DNA of 26,165 nucleotides from Candidatus Nomurabacteria bacterium (GTDB lineage Bacteria; Patescibacteriota; Saccharimonadia; Saccharimonadales; Saccharimonadaceae). The position numbers and the translations under genes were made by a program. Positions 1 through 7,140 of the stretch are shown in pieces. The notes beneath the pieces were generated by a model. That model was not told the origin of the DNA. It saw only the letters and a list, made by a program, of their open reading frames with translations, and searched no databases. The DNA is taken from positions 1 to 26,165 of the forward strand of contig JAISDN010000012.1 of assembly GCA_031264785.1 (NCBI GenBank), given 5' to 3'. Numbering within the stretch: position 1 is the first letter of the stretch; each line of letters starts with the position of its first letter.

Positions 1-2853
1 TATTTTTTCGACGGTGCGCAGTTTGCGCCGGCCGACGAGATTACAAAGTTAGAAATTATTAACGACATTTTGCGCGGCCTGCCGCACGACAATCCACTGG
101 CCGGCACGCACGACGATCAAGCCACCCGGCTGCGCGAAGTTCAGCGGGCGATTAGTGACGTCAAACGCAAGGGCGGTTTTAGCGCCGAAAATTTGGTGGC
201 GATAGCACGCCAGAATTTGGAATTTATTGATTTTACCGAGCCGATTTTGGCCGAAACTTTTGCCGACAAAATGAGTCCGAAAAATCTGCCGCTTTATAAA
301 ACTGGTTATGAAAACTTGGCCAAGTTTGCTAATCAAAAATCGTCGTTGGCAACGGTGGTAATTAACGAATTCGCGGATGCCATTAACGACGCCGTCCAGT
401 CCGGCAAAACCAATCAAATCACCAAATTCAAAGACCAATATTTCAACACTAAAAACCGCAAAATGAAGGATCGCGGCAAGTCCGAAAACGTGCTGGCGCT
501 GGCCGCAGTTTATGAACAATATCAGGCCGAATTAGGTAAGCGCGGCCTGTACGATTTTGACGATATGATTGTGGAAATTATTGTCAAGTTGACCGACAAC
601 GCCGATTTTCGGGCCGATTTGCAGGAACAATATCAATACATTTTGGTGGACGAATTTCAGGACACCAACGACGCCCAAATGAAAATCCTGACGCTGCTGG
701 CCGACGCGCCGGACAGCAATATTATGGTGGTCGGCGACGACGATCAGGCGATTTTCAGTTTTCAAGGCGCCAACGCCAACAATATGCGCCAATTTATCGC
801 TCATTATCCGGCGGCGCAGCGGATTCAGCTGTTTGAAAATTACCGCAGCGAGGACGGCGTTTTGCGGTTGGCCGATCAGATTATTTCCGGCGCCGAAACG
901 CGGATAAAACGCGGCTTTTTTGAATCAGTTAGCGAGTTGCTAGCGCGACGCGAACATCAAACTGGCGAAAAAATCGAATACATTAGCACCGCCACAGACA
1001 TTGACGAAGCGGCGTGGGTGGCCGAACAAACCGCCCGCGAACTGGCCGAAAAACCGACGCGCGAAATCGCTATCATCAGCCGCGAACACAAAGATTTGGA
1101 AAATTTGCTGCCGTTTTTACACCGCACCATCGGCCCGAATATTGAATACGAACGACGATCTAACGTGTTGGACAGTCCGCCCATCCGCGCGCTGGAAATC
1201 TTGGCGAGGATAATTTGTTACATTGCCGATGGCGCACACGGCAAAGCTAATGAGCTGTTGCCCGAACTATTAGCCCATCCAGCTTGGCAGATTCCGGCGC
1301 GTGAAGTTTGGCAGTTGTCGTTGGCGACCGAGCGCGGCGGCCGTTGGTTGGAAACTATTACTGGGACCGATTCCAAAGCCTCAACCGAACTAAAAAACCT
1401 AGCCGATTGGCTAATCGAAACGAGCAAGGAAATCAAAAACCAGACAATGGAAACCGCCATCGACACTATTTTCGCCAAAGTTTATAAAGTTTACTATCTT
1501 AGCGAGGCCAAGCTGGCCGAAAATCCCAACGCCTACCTAGAATATTTATCCGATTTAATCACCCTGCGCGACAAAGTGCGCGAATATCAAACCGACGCAC
1601 CAACGCTACAAACTTTTATCCAAACCATCGATTTGTATCGTAAATACGATCTGAAAATTTTGGCACAGCGCCAATTTGGCGACAAAGCCCGCGTCCATTT
1701 GATGAGCGTCCATAAAGCAAAGGGCCTCGAATTTGACACCGTGTTCATGTATCACGGCACGCGCGACAAGTGGCTGAAAAAGAGCAGTGAGCGGTTTTTC
1801 CCGACCAATCTGCGTCTGACCCTGCCGCACGAACTGGACGAAAATCTGCGCCTGATTTATGTGGCGGCCACCCGCGCCAAGCATCGGCTGTTTATCACAG
1901 CGCCGGAAAAATCTAATGCCAAAGGTGAGGATTTGACTATTTTGCCGGTGCTAGGCAATATCCAAACGCGCCGAGCCGAAATCAAATCCCAGCCCATCGA
2001 AAATCTGGAAACGGCTTGGAGCGCGCCTTTTTTGAACGTCAACAAAGACCTGAAAAGTTTGCTGGCACCGGTTTTGAAAGATTACAAACTAAACGCCACC
2101 GCCATCAACGCCTTTACCAATCTAGAATACGCCGGGCCGGAAAAGTTTCTGCTCCACAACCTGCTGCGTTTTCCCCAAGCCAAGTCGCCGGCCGCCGATT
2201 ACGGCACAGCGGTTCACGAAACTATGAAATTTGCGCACGGGTTTTATAATAAAAACGCGCGGAAGCCTAACGCCGACGAGATTAAAAAAGTTTTTATGAG
2301 CCAATTAAAATCAATGCGGATGCTGGACGTTGATTATCAATTTTACCTCGGCAAAGGCAACGAAAACTTGCTCAAGTTTATCGCCAAACACCAGTTCAAT
2401 CCCAATCAACGCGTTGAACAGGTTTTCGAGGCGCGGCTGGGCGAGATGAACCTGACCGGCAAAATGGACCTAATCGAAATCGACGAAAAAACTCGGCGCG
2501 TGGTGGTGGCCGATTACAAAACCGGCGGCGCCTTTGATCAGTTTAACAAAGGCAAAATCAAAACTCACAATTATTGGCAGCAGCTGATATTTTATAAGTT
2601 GCTAATCGAAAATGCCAACAATCGTCCGGGTCTAAAAATCGACAAAGCCATCATTTATTTCATCGAAGCCGCCGACGACGAACCGCAGTTTTTGGAGATT
2701 GATTACAGGGAGGATGAGGTTCAAAACTTTATTAAGTTACTGACCGCAATTTGGGAACATATCCAAAACCTAGATTTTCCAAAAGTCGACGATTATCCAA
2801 AAAATCTGCGCGGCACGTTGGAGTTTGAAAACGACTTGTCATACCGGACTTGA
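1..2853 (+). CDS. UvrD/PcrA-type SF1 helicase fused to a PD-(D/E)XK nuclease (5' partial)
   Basis: This is a superfamily-1A DNA helicase with a C-terminal RecB/AddB-type nuclease, probably acting in double-strand-break or gap repair. The frame is open from base 1, so the N-terminus with the Walker A motif lies outside the window. Counting from base 1 as residue 1, motif II is DEFQDT (217-222), motif III is GDDDQAIFSFQGA (from 245), motif IV contains ENYRSE, motif V is VHKAKGLEFD (from about 570) and motif VI is LIYVAATRAKHRL (about 617). The nuclease part shows GTAVHE, then KMDL with Asp 823, and DYKTG with Asp 838 and Lys 840, the expected catalytic set. The 950 residues present are longer than plain UvrD (about 720) because of the nuclease. 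The last three codons and the TGA stop come from a palindromic repeat (2838-2865). The family call is firm; the in vivo pathway is inferred. Confidence 0.93.
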   Translation, partial: YFFDGAQFAPADEITKLEIINDILRGLPHDNPLAGTHDDQATRLREVQRAISDVKRKGGFSAENLVAIARQNLEFIDFTEPILAETFADKMSPKNLPLYKTGYENLAKFANQKSSLATVVINEFADAINDAVQSGKTNQITKFKDQYFNTKNRKMKDRGKSENVLALAAVYEQYQAELGKRGLYDFDDMIVEIIVKLTDNADFRADLQEQYQYILVDEFQDTNDAQMKILTLLADAPDSNIMVVGDDDQAIFSFQGANANNMRQFIAHYPAAQRIQLFENYRSEDGVLRLADQIISGAETRIKRGFFESVSELLARREHQTGEKIEYISTATDIDEAAWVAEQTARELAEKPTREIAIISREHKDLENLLPFLHRTIGPNIEYERRSNVLDSPPIRALEILARIICYIADGAHGKANELLPELLAHPAWQIPAREVWQLSLATERGGRWLETITGTDSKASTELKNLADWLIETSKEIKNQTMETAIDTIFAKVYKVYYLSEAKLAENPNAYLEYLSDLITLRDKVREYQTDAPTLQTFIQTIDLYRKYDLKILAQRQFGDKARVHLMSVHKAKGLEFDTVFMYHGTRDKWLKKSSERFFPTNLRLTLPHELDENLRLIYVAATRAKHRLFITAPEKSNAKGEDLTILPVLGNIQTRRAEIKSQPIENLETAWSAPFLNVNKDLKSLLAPVLKDYKLNATAINAFTNLEYAGPEKFLLHNLLRFPQAKSPAADYGTAVHETMKFAHGFYNKNARKPNADEIKKVFMSQLKSMRMLDVDYQFYLGKGNENLLKFIAKHQFNPNQRVEQVFEARLGEMNLTGKMDLIEIDEKTRRVVVADYKTGGAFDQFNKGKIKTHNYWQQLIFYKLLIENANNRPGLKIDKAIIYFIEAADDEPQFLEIDYREDEVQNFIKLLTAIWEHIQNLDFPKVDDYPKNLRGTLEFENDLSYRT
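1477..1492. repeat. 16-nt palindrome, near copy (1 mismatch)
   Basis: AAAGTTTATAAAGTTT in the helicase gene, read as Lys-Val-Tyr-Lys-Val. A weaker copy with two mismatches lies at 2724-2739. Confidence 0.45.
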
Positions 2854-2903
2854 TCCGGTATCCAGAAAAACGTGTCTGGATTCCGGGTCAAGCCCGGAAT
2901 GAC
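2838..2903. repeat. Head-to-head pair of 28-nt palindromic elements
   Basis: Two copies of the window's 28-nt repeat face each other: 2838-2865 and, inverted, 2876-2903, separated by 10 bases. Each half is a small palindrome (ATACCGG/CCGGTAT in the first, ATTCCGG/CCGGAAT in the second), and the two halves also pair with each other. The first copy provides the helicase stop codon. The whole forms a large hairpin that may end transcription, although no T-run follows. Confidence 0.85.
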
Positions 2904-2923
2904 TGGAAGCCTTGTTCAGACTG

Positions 2924-2932
2924 TGATATAAT
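2924..2932 (+). promoter_or_regulatory. Extended -10 promoter (TGaTATAAT)
   Basis: TGATATAAT is a perfect extended -10. Transcription should begin near 2939, giving a leader of about 60 nt before the ATG at 3002. The leader contains a small hairpin (GCCCA/TGGGC) and a strong Shine-Dalgarno sequence. No good -35 is visible. Confidence 0.65.
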
Positions 2933-3001
2933 ATGATAGACAGTCGGCAACGCCCATATTGGGCACTCGCGAGATTGTCGCAGCTTTCAGGAGGAAAAAT
3001 T

Positions 3002-3154
3002 ATGGACAAGAATGTAGCTAAAAGTCTTATGGTCGCCCCAAAGGAGACTAAGCCATCAGAAAAATCTCACGATGTGAAAACTCCAGCATCTTGCTTTCGA
3101 CCGCCTTGTGCTCTCAAGGAAGCACCGCCGTGGTTCAAAGATGAACCAAAATAG
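3002..3154 (+). CDS. Small protein of unknown function (50 aa)
   Basis: I do not recognise this protein. The start at 3002 is chosen because a near-perfect Shine-Dalgarno (AGGAGG, about 2991-2996) lies at normal spacing before it and an extended -10 lies further upstream. An earlier in-frame ATG at 2933 overlaps the promoter and would precede the transcript start. The product is hydrophilic and rich in Lys, Pro and Glu, with two cysteines in SCFRPPCAL and a PPWF near the C-terminus. It has no membrane segment or signal peptide. The dedicated promoter and strong ribosome site argue that it is expressed. It sits alone between the helicase and dus. Confidence 0.55.
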   Translation: MDKNVAKSLMVAPKETKPSEKSHDVKTPASCFRPPCALKEAPPWFKDEPK

Positions 3155-3214
3155 TTATTTCTCCGTCACGGGCTGTCGCAATCGAATCAATCGGGCGCGG
3201 CAGCCTAAAAATTT

Positions 3215-3223
3215 TGCTATAAT
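3215..3223 (+). promoter_or_regulatory. Extended -10 of dus, leaderless
   Basis: TGCTATAAT ends 6 bases before the ATG at 3230, so transcription should start at or next to the A of the start codon. No Shine-Dalgarno is present. Confidence 0.7.
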
Positions 3224-3229
3224 TAATAT

Positions 3230-4315
3230 ATGAACTTTTGGAATAAACTCAACAAACCATTTTTTTGCCTAGCGCCGATGGAGGATGTAACCGACGCGGT
3301 TTTTCGTCAAGTTATTTTACGGGCAGCCCGGCCAGAGGTATTTTTCACCGAATTTATGAACGTGGACGGTTTTTGTCACCCCGCCGGCCGTGAATCAGTG
3401 GCGCGACGTTTGAAGTTTTCACCAACCGAAATGCCAATCGTCGCCCAAATTTGGGGCAGCAAACCGGAAAACTTCGCCCAAACTGCCGCCGAACTAGCCA
3501 AAATGGGCTTCGCCGGCATAGACATCAATATGGGCTGCCCCGACAAATCAGTAATAAAATCCGGCGGCGGCGCATCTTTGATAAAAACGCCCGAACTAGC
3601 CACAAAAATAATACAAACAGTCAAGCAAGAACTAGCAAAATCCAGTGACCCTGACAGGGCTGTTCGGGTGGATCGAAGGAGGGGGTCCCCCGAACAATGT
3701 TTTCCGCGAGCGGAAAAATTTTCGGGGGAGGAATTCGAGACAGGACCCGAACACCCGGAGGACGAGCTGGATTTTGCGGCTATACCAATCTCGGTCAAAA
3801 CTCGCATCGGCTTTTCCAAAATAGACGAATGGCAATCGTGGCTAACGACACTACTAGAACAAGATCTAGCAGCACTGACCATTCACCTACGCACACGCAA
3901 AGAAATGAGCAAAGTGCCGGCGCACTACGAGCTGATTCCGGACATTATCAAGCTGCGCAACCAAATCGCACCCGCCACCAAACTCATCATCAACGGTGAC
4001 ATTGCCGACCGCGCGGCCGGCCTGAAACTTCATAAAGTTTCACCAAGCCTAGATGGCCTAATGATTGGTCGCGGCGTGTTCGCCAACCCATTTTGTTTTG
4101 AAAAAAATCCCCGCCCGCACGACCGCACAGAACTGCTGGATTTGCTGAAATACCACTTGGAATTGTTTGATCAAAGCGGCAATCAAAAATATGAACCGCT
4201 CAAAAAGTTTTTCAAAATTTATATCAACGGTTTTTCCGGCGCCAAAGAAATTCGCAATAAATTGATGCTGACGACGAACACAAATGAAGCGCGCGCAGCT
4301 CTGGAAGAGCTATGA
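3230..4315 (+). CDS. dus: tRNA-dihydrouridine synthase with an inserted repeat peptide
   Basis: This is an FMN-dependent tRNA-dihydrouridine synthase that reduces uridines in the tRNA D-loop. It begins with the family's FMN-site motif APMEDVTDAVFRQ, carries the catalytic-Cys motif MGCPDKSV followed by GGGASLI, then ISVKTRIGF, TIHLRTR (usually HGRTR), IINGDI and GLMIGRGVFANP. About 48 residues (roughly 136-183) between the end of the GCP-containing part and ISVKTRIGF are foreign to the family; they are encoded by the 149-bp palindromic element at 3631-3779 and read SSDPDRAVRV near the start and GPEHPEDEL near the end. The rest of the fold seems intact, so the enzyme is probably active with a surface loop. 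The start at 3230 is set by the family N-terminus and a leaderless promoter. The stop overlaps the next gene by 4 bases (ATGA). Confidence 0.93.
   Translation: MNFWNKLNKPFFCLAPMEDVTDAVFRQVILRAARPEVFFTEFMNVDGFCHPAGRESVARRLKFSPTEMPIVAQIWGSKPENFAQTAAELAKMGFAGIDINMGCPDKSVIKSGGGASLIKTPELATKIIQTVKQELAKSSDPDRAVRVDRRRGSPEQCFPRAEKFSGEEFETGPEHPEDELDFAAIPISVKTRIGFSKIDEWQSWLTTLLEQDLAALTIHLRTRKEMSKVPAHYELIPDIIKLRNQIAPATKLIINGDIADRAAGLKLHKVSPSLDGLMIGRGVFANPFCFEKNPRPHDRTELLDLLKYHLELFDQSGNQKYEPLKKFFKIYINGFSGAKEIRNKLMLTTNTNEARAALEEL
3631..3779. repeat. 149-bp palindromic element inside dus (copy 1)
   Basis: This stretch is about 89% identical (16 differences, no gaps) to 24223-24371 in rluB. It folds into nested stems: AAAATCCAG 3637-3645 with CTGGATTTT 3767-3775; TGTTCGGGT 3661-3669 with ACCCGAACA 3745-3753; TCGAA 3673-3677 with TTCGA 3734-3738; CCCCCGAA 3687-3694 with TTCGGGGG 3721-3728; TTTTCCG 3700-3706 with CGGAAAA 3711-3717 around a CGAG loop. 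It is translated without stops in the dus frame. The architecture resembles the Rickettsia palindromic elements that insert in frame in genes, but the sequence shows no relation that I recognise. Confidence 0.93.
4025..4040. repeat. 16-nt palindrome, near copy (1 mismatch)
   Basis: AAACTTCATAAAGTTT, one mismatch from AAACTTTATAAAGTTT. It lies in dus and is read as Leu-Lys-Leu-His-Lys-Val. Confidence 0.5.
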
Positions 4316-4503
4316 CAAACTTTATAAAGTTTCAAAATCCCGACCATCCAAAATGCCAAAATAAAAACTGTTATAATTCGCGCCAAGAAGCCGAAAAAGT
4401 TAAACAAGAGCAAGAATTGATGGACATTAAACAGGAGCTGAAGCTGAAAATTTATCGTTGCGCAAATTGTGGAAAATTCCATTTGACGCGCGCCAAAAAT
4501 TGA
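4312..4503 (+). CDS. Small Cys-rich, zinc-ribbon-like protein (63 aa)
   Basis: This small protein has four cysteines arranged as C-x4-C near residues 15-20 and C-x2-C (YRCANCGKFHLT) near the C-terminus, suggesting one zinc site. A charged helix (SRQEAEKVKQEQEL) separates the pairs. The ATG overlaps the dus stop codon (ATGA), so translation is probably coupled to dus, and I see no separate ribosome site. The link to dus suggests a role near tRNA or the ribosome, but that is only inference from position. No named family is recognised. Confidence 0.7.
   Translation: MTNFIKFQNPDHPKCQNKNCYNSRQEAEKVKQEQELMDIKQELKLKIYRCANCGKFHLTRAKN
4317..4332. repeat. 16-nt perfect palindrome AAACTTTATAAAGTTT
   Basis: An exact copy at the 5' end of the small Cys-rich gene, read in frame as Asn-Phe-Ile-Lys-Phe. 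Other exact copies are at 8141-8156 and 17631-17646. Confidence 0.8.
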
Positions 4504-4530
4504 TATAAACTAGGGGTAACCATAAGGAGG
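4501..4530 (+). promoter_or_regulatory. Extended -10 and Shine-Dalgarno of the glutaredoxin gene
   Basis: TGATATAAA (4501-4509) uses the stop codon TGA of the preceding gene as the TG of an extended -10. AAGGAGG at 4524-4530 is a strong ribosome site 9 bases before the ATG. Confidence 0.6.
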
Positions 4531-4539
4531 GGACAAAAA

Positions 4540-4785
4540 ATGAACAAAAAAGTGATTGTTTATAGCACTGACTATTGCGCTTACTGCAAGCAGGCTAAAG
4601 CATATTTAAAAAGCAAAGGCGTTGACTTTGAGGAAAAAAATATCGAACAGGATGAGACTGCCAACAAAGAGCTAATGGACAAAATCGGTGGCGCTTTTCG
4701 CGGCGTGCCGGTGCTGGATATTGGCGGGGAGTTGCTGCAAGGTTTTGACCGTTCGCATATCAATATGGCGCTGGAAAATTTTTAA
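4540..4785 (+). CDS. Glutaredoxin
   Basis: This is an 81-residue single-domain glutaredoxin, the usual length. The active site is CAYC (residues 13-16, with Ala in place of the common Pro), the cis-proline motif is GVPVLD, and GGELLQGFD is the C-terminal glutathione- or partner-binding stretch. It should act in the cytoplasm as a dithiol reductant for disulfides or glutathionylated proteins. With CAYC and no glutathione synthesis genes in view, it could instead take electrons from a thioredoxin reductase (NrdH-like); the sequence does not settle this. The start is fixed by a strong Shine-Dalgarno. Its stop abuts the stop of the convergent glycosyltransferase with no space between. Confidence 0.93.
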   Translation: MNKKVIVYSTDYCAYCKQAKAYLKSKGVDFEEKNIEQDETANKELMDKIGGAFRGVPVLDIGGELLQGFDRSHINMALENF

Positions 4786-6063
4786 TTATTTTTTCAAAAT
4801 TTCAGTATATAATTCGACAAGTTTAGAGACTTGTTTTTGTTCGGAAAATTCGCTAGCTAGCTTGACGCTATTTTCCGAAAAACGTTTTTGCATTGACTTA
4901 TAAATCAAGATTTTCAAAACCCGCCAAGCAAAATCAGCCGGGCTGTTGCGCACAATATAGCCGTTGTAATTAAACTTCACAACTTCGGTCACATCGCCGT
5001 CAATCAACACAATCGGCAGACCGGCCAAGGCAGCTTCGTGTAGCACTAAGCCTTGCGTGTCGGTAATCGATGGAAACACAAACACGTCACCAGCGGCATA
5101 AGCTACGCCCAATTTTCCGTGCGGCAGATGGCCAGTAAAAATCGCTCGCTCGGCTACCTTCGACTTGGCAATTTTAGCTTCAAATTCCGCGCGATATTCA
5201 TTGTCGCCCACAAACAAAAACTTGGTTTTAGGCTTTTTGGCTAGCACTCGTTCGTAAGTTGGAATTAACATATCGATGTTTTTTTCTGTGCCCAGCCGGC
5301 CAACATATAGCACTACTTGCTCGTCGTCGGCAATGCCGTGTTTGTGGCGAAAAGCCGCAACTTTTCTATCGCTCGGAACAGCAATCGGATCGACGCCAGT
5401 TGGAATCATTTTGAAATTAATTTTCGCACCGCGCGTAAAACCGCGCAGCTGATTTTGACTTTTGCGCGACACCGCAATCACCGCATCACAACTGCTATAA
5501 GCAATCGACATCAATAGCGAAATCATCCGCTTGCTCCAAATTTCCGGCGGCCGACGTTTGGGAATATACAACTTAGCCAGTTGCTTTAGTTGGCGGCGAT
5601 TCATTTGTGCCGCCATCGGAATTAGAAAACTAGCGAAAACTACCGCTGGTTTCATTATCGGATAATAATCGAGGTATTGATAAATGTCAGTGCAATGCTG
5701 AGCCACCAATTTTGCGCCAGTTTTTTTGGCGGCATAAACCGCCACCATTCCAACCACCGACGGTGTGAAAAAGTGAATTATGTCTAGGTTTTGTTTTTTA
5801 ATCTTACGCAAAATTGCCGGCGGCATAAACAACGAAGTGCGCGGTGCATCCGGCCCAACGCTGCGCACCGATGGAATACGAATAACGTGGCTATCCAACC
5901 GAGCTTGACGTAGACTTTTGGGGCTGCGCAAAAAACTTTCGGCCGGACAATAAATATAAACTTCGTGACCCATTTTTTCCAGCCATTTACGGGTCGAATC
6001 GACAACATAAACCACACCGTTGGTGGACGGGTGATAAGTATCGGTGAACAATCCAATTTTCAT
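4786..6063 (-). CDS. GT4-family glycosyltransferase (diacylglycerol glycosyltransferase-like)
   Basis: This is a 425-aa GT-B fold retaining glycosyltransferase. The N-terminal acceptor domain opens with MKIGLFTDTYHPSTNGV, typical of the MgtA/PimB'/diacylglycerol-glucosyltransferase branch. The donor domain has LYVGRLGTEKNIDMLI and the ExxxxGLP-type nucleotide-sugar motif HEAALAGLPIVLIDG. By homology class it probably adds the first sugar to diacylglycerol or phosphatidylinositol at the inner membrane face; the exact donor and acceptor cannot be read from the sequence. A second GT4 gene lies 39 bases upstream on the same strand, which suggests a two-step glycolipid pathway. An extended -10 ends 9 bases before the start. 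Confidence 0.88.
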   Translation of the reverse strand: MKIGLFTDTYHPSTNGVVYVVDSTRKWLEKMGHEVYIYCPAESFLRSPKSLRQARLDSHVIRIPSVRSVGPDAPRTSLFMPPAILRKIKKQNLDIIHFFTPSVVGMVAVYAAKKTGAKLVAQHCTDIYQYLDYYPIMKPAVVFASFLIPMAAQMNRRQLKQLAKLYIPKRRPPEIWSKRMISLLMSIAYSSCDAVIAVSRKSQNQLRGFTRGAKINFKMIPTGVDPIAVPSDRKVAAFRHKHGIADDEQVVLYVGRLGTEKNIDMLIPTYERVLAKKPKTKFLFVGDNEYRAEFEAKIAKSKVAERAIFTGHLPHGKLGVAYAAGDVFVFPSITDTQGLVLHEAALAGLPIVLIDGDVTEVVKFNYNGYIVRNSPADFAWRVLKILIYKSMQKRFSENSVKLASEFSEQKQVSKLVELYTEILKK

Positions 6064-6072
6064 TGTGCTTAC

Positions 6073-6081
6073 ATTATATCA
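6073..6081 (-). promoter_or_regulatory. Extended -10 of the downstream glycosyltransferase
   Basis: On the minus strand TGATATAAT ends 9 bases before the ATG at 6063, predicting a leader of only a few bases. It gives this gene its own promoter as well as possible read-through from 6103-7116. Confidence 0.65.
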
Positions 6082-6102
6082 CATTTCGCGCTTCAAAAAC
6101 AC

Positions 6103-7116
6103 TTACGCCAAAATTTGCCGATAAAACTTGACCAACTTTTCAGCCGCCGCCGAGTTGTCATAACGCTTGGCAATCTTGGCACTTTCGGCCCGATATTTTT
6201 TATAAAGTTCGCGATTTTTTTTCAGTTCCTGCAAAGTTTCGGAAAATTTTTCCGGCTCAACCAACAAAGCATTATTTTTAAAAGTGTGGTCATAGTCCGG
6301 AATTTTCCTTAGCACAATCGGCAGGCCGGCCGCCGCACCTTCAACGATGGCCGTCCCAAAAGTTTCCTGCACAGCCGGATGAAAATAAACGTCGCTAACA
6401 CGCAGATATTTACGGGCCTCATCCAGCGGAATCACACCAGTCACCAAAACATTCTCCGGCGCCTCATCCACCATCTTCATAAGCCGCGCTTGATCGGCTG
6501 CCAAACCTTTAATCGCACCTTTAAAAATTATGCCGCCCACCCACACGAACCGAAACTTCGGCAGCTGGCGCGCCACATCAATAAACTCGTCAAACTTTTT
6601 GCGCGGCTGAATTTGGCCGTTGCTAACCACAATAAAATCGTCTGGCATAAAACCCAAACTTTTCCGAAACGCAGCTTTTTGGTCGGCCGTCGTCGCCAAC
6701 TTGGCGCTATCAATCGAATTTTCAATCACCGCAATCGGCGCAGAAATTTCAAACTCCTTAATCAAATTTTGCTTAGTAGTAGCCGACACCGCCACCATCG
6801 CCTCCGCCATTTTATAAAACCGTTTATACCACCAAAACTCGGCCGGAATAACCCAATCGACAACCGAACCAACCATCGAACCACGCGTCAAATGCCCAGA
6901 AATCACCCGCTTACCTTTGTGGCGCAGCAGCTTAATAATCGAAATCGGATCGGGATCGTGAGCGTGAATAATGTCGGCTGGAGCCCAAGAATTTATCATC
7001 ACTTCCACGTCGTTGCGAGCGCCGAGACCATTCACCATTTCTCGAAAAGCTGTCTCCACGCCGTGCCCGCCGGGCGCGCTGGTCGGATACAAAATATTAA
7101 CTTTTAGCTTTTTCAT
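6103..7116 (-). CDS. GT4-family glycosyltransferase (second, diglycosyl-diacylglycerol synthase-like)
   Basis: This is a 337-aa GT-B glycosyltransferase. It has the glycine-rich N-terminal loop (SAPGGHGVETAF), ADIIHAHDPDP, the EFWWYKRFYKMAE stretch resembling CpoA/LafB-type enzymes, VSNGQIQPRKKFDEFI, and the donor-site motif FGTAIVEGAAAGLPIVL. Family knowledge suggests transfer of a second hexose onto a monoglycosyl-diacylglycerol; this is inference. It shares a 24-base divergent promoter region with smpB and runs toward the other GT4 gene 39 bases away. The alternative is a general cell-envelope polysaccharide glycosyltransferase. Confidence 0.85.
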   Translation of the reverse strand: MKKLKVNILYPTSAPGGHGVETAFREMVNGLGARNDVEVMINSWAPADIIHAHDPDPISIIKLLRHKGKRVISGHLTRGSMVGSVVDWVIPAEFWWYKRFYKMAEAMVAVSATTKQNLIKEFEISAPIAVIENSIDSAKLATTADQKAAFRKSLGFMPDDFIVVSNGQIQPRKKFDEFIDVARQLPKFRFVWVGGIIFKGAIKGLAADQARLMKMVDEAPENVLVTGVIPLDEARKYLRVSDVYFHPAVQETFGTAIVEGAAAGLPIVLRKIPDYDHTFKNNALLVEPEKFSETLQELKKNRELYKKYRAESAKIAKRYDNSAAAEKLVKFYRQILA

Positions 7117-7140
7117 ACAATAACAGTGTATAATATTTAT
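7117..7140. promoter_or_regulatory. Compact divergent promoter between glycosyltransferase and smpB
   Basis: The plus strand has GTGTATAAT with TATAAT at 7129-7134, ending 6 bases before the smpB ATG (leaderless). The minus strand of the same AT-rich stretch offers TATTAT or TTATTG for the glycosyltransferase, but that assignment is weak. Confidence 0.5.

Noticed and set aside
20..2700. Long open frames on the minus strand across the helicase and other genes
   Set aside because: They are shadows of well-supported genes, with no family motifs, no ribosome sites and poor composition.
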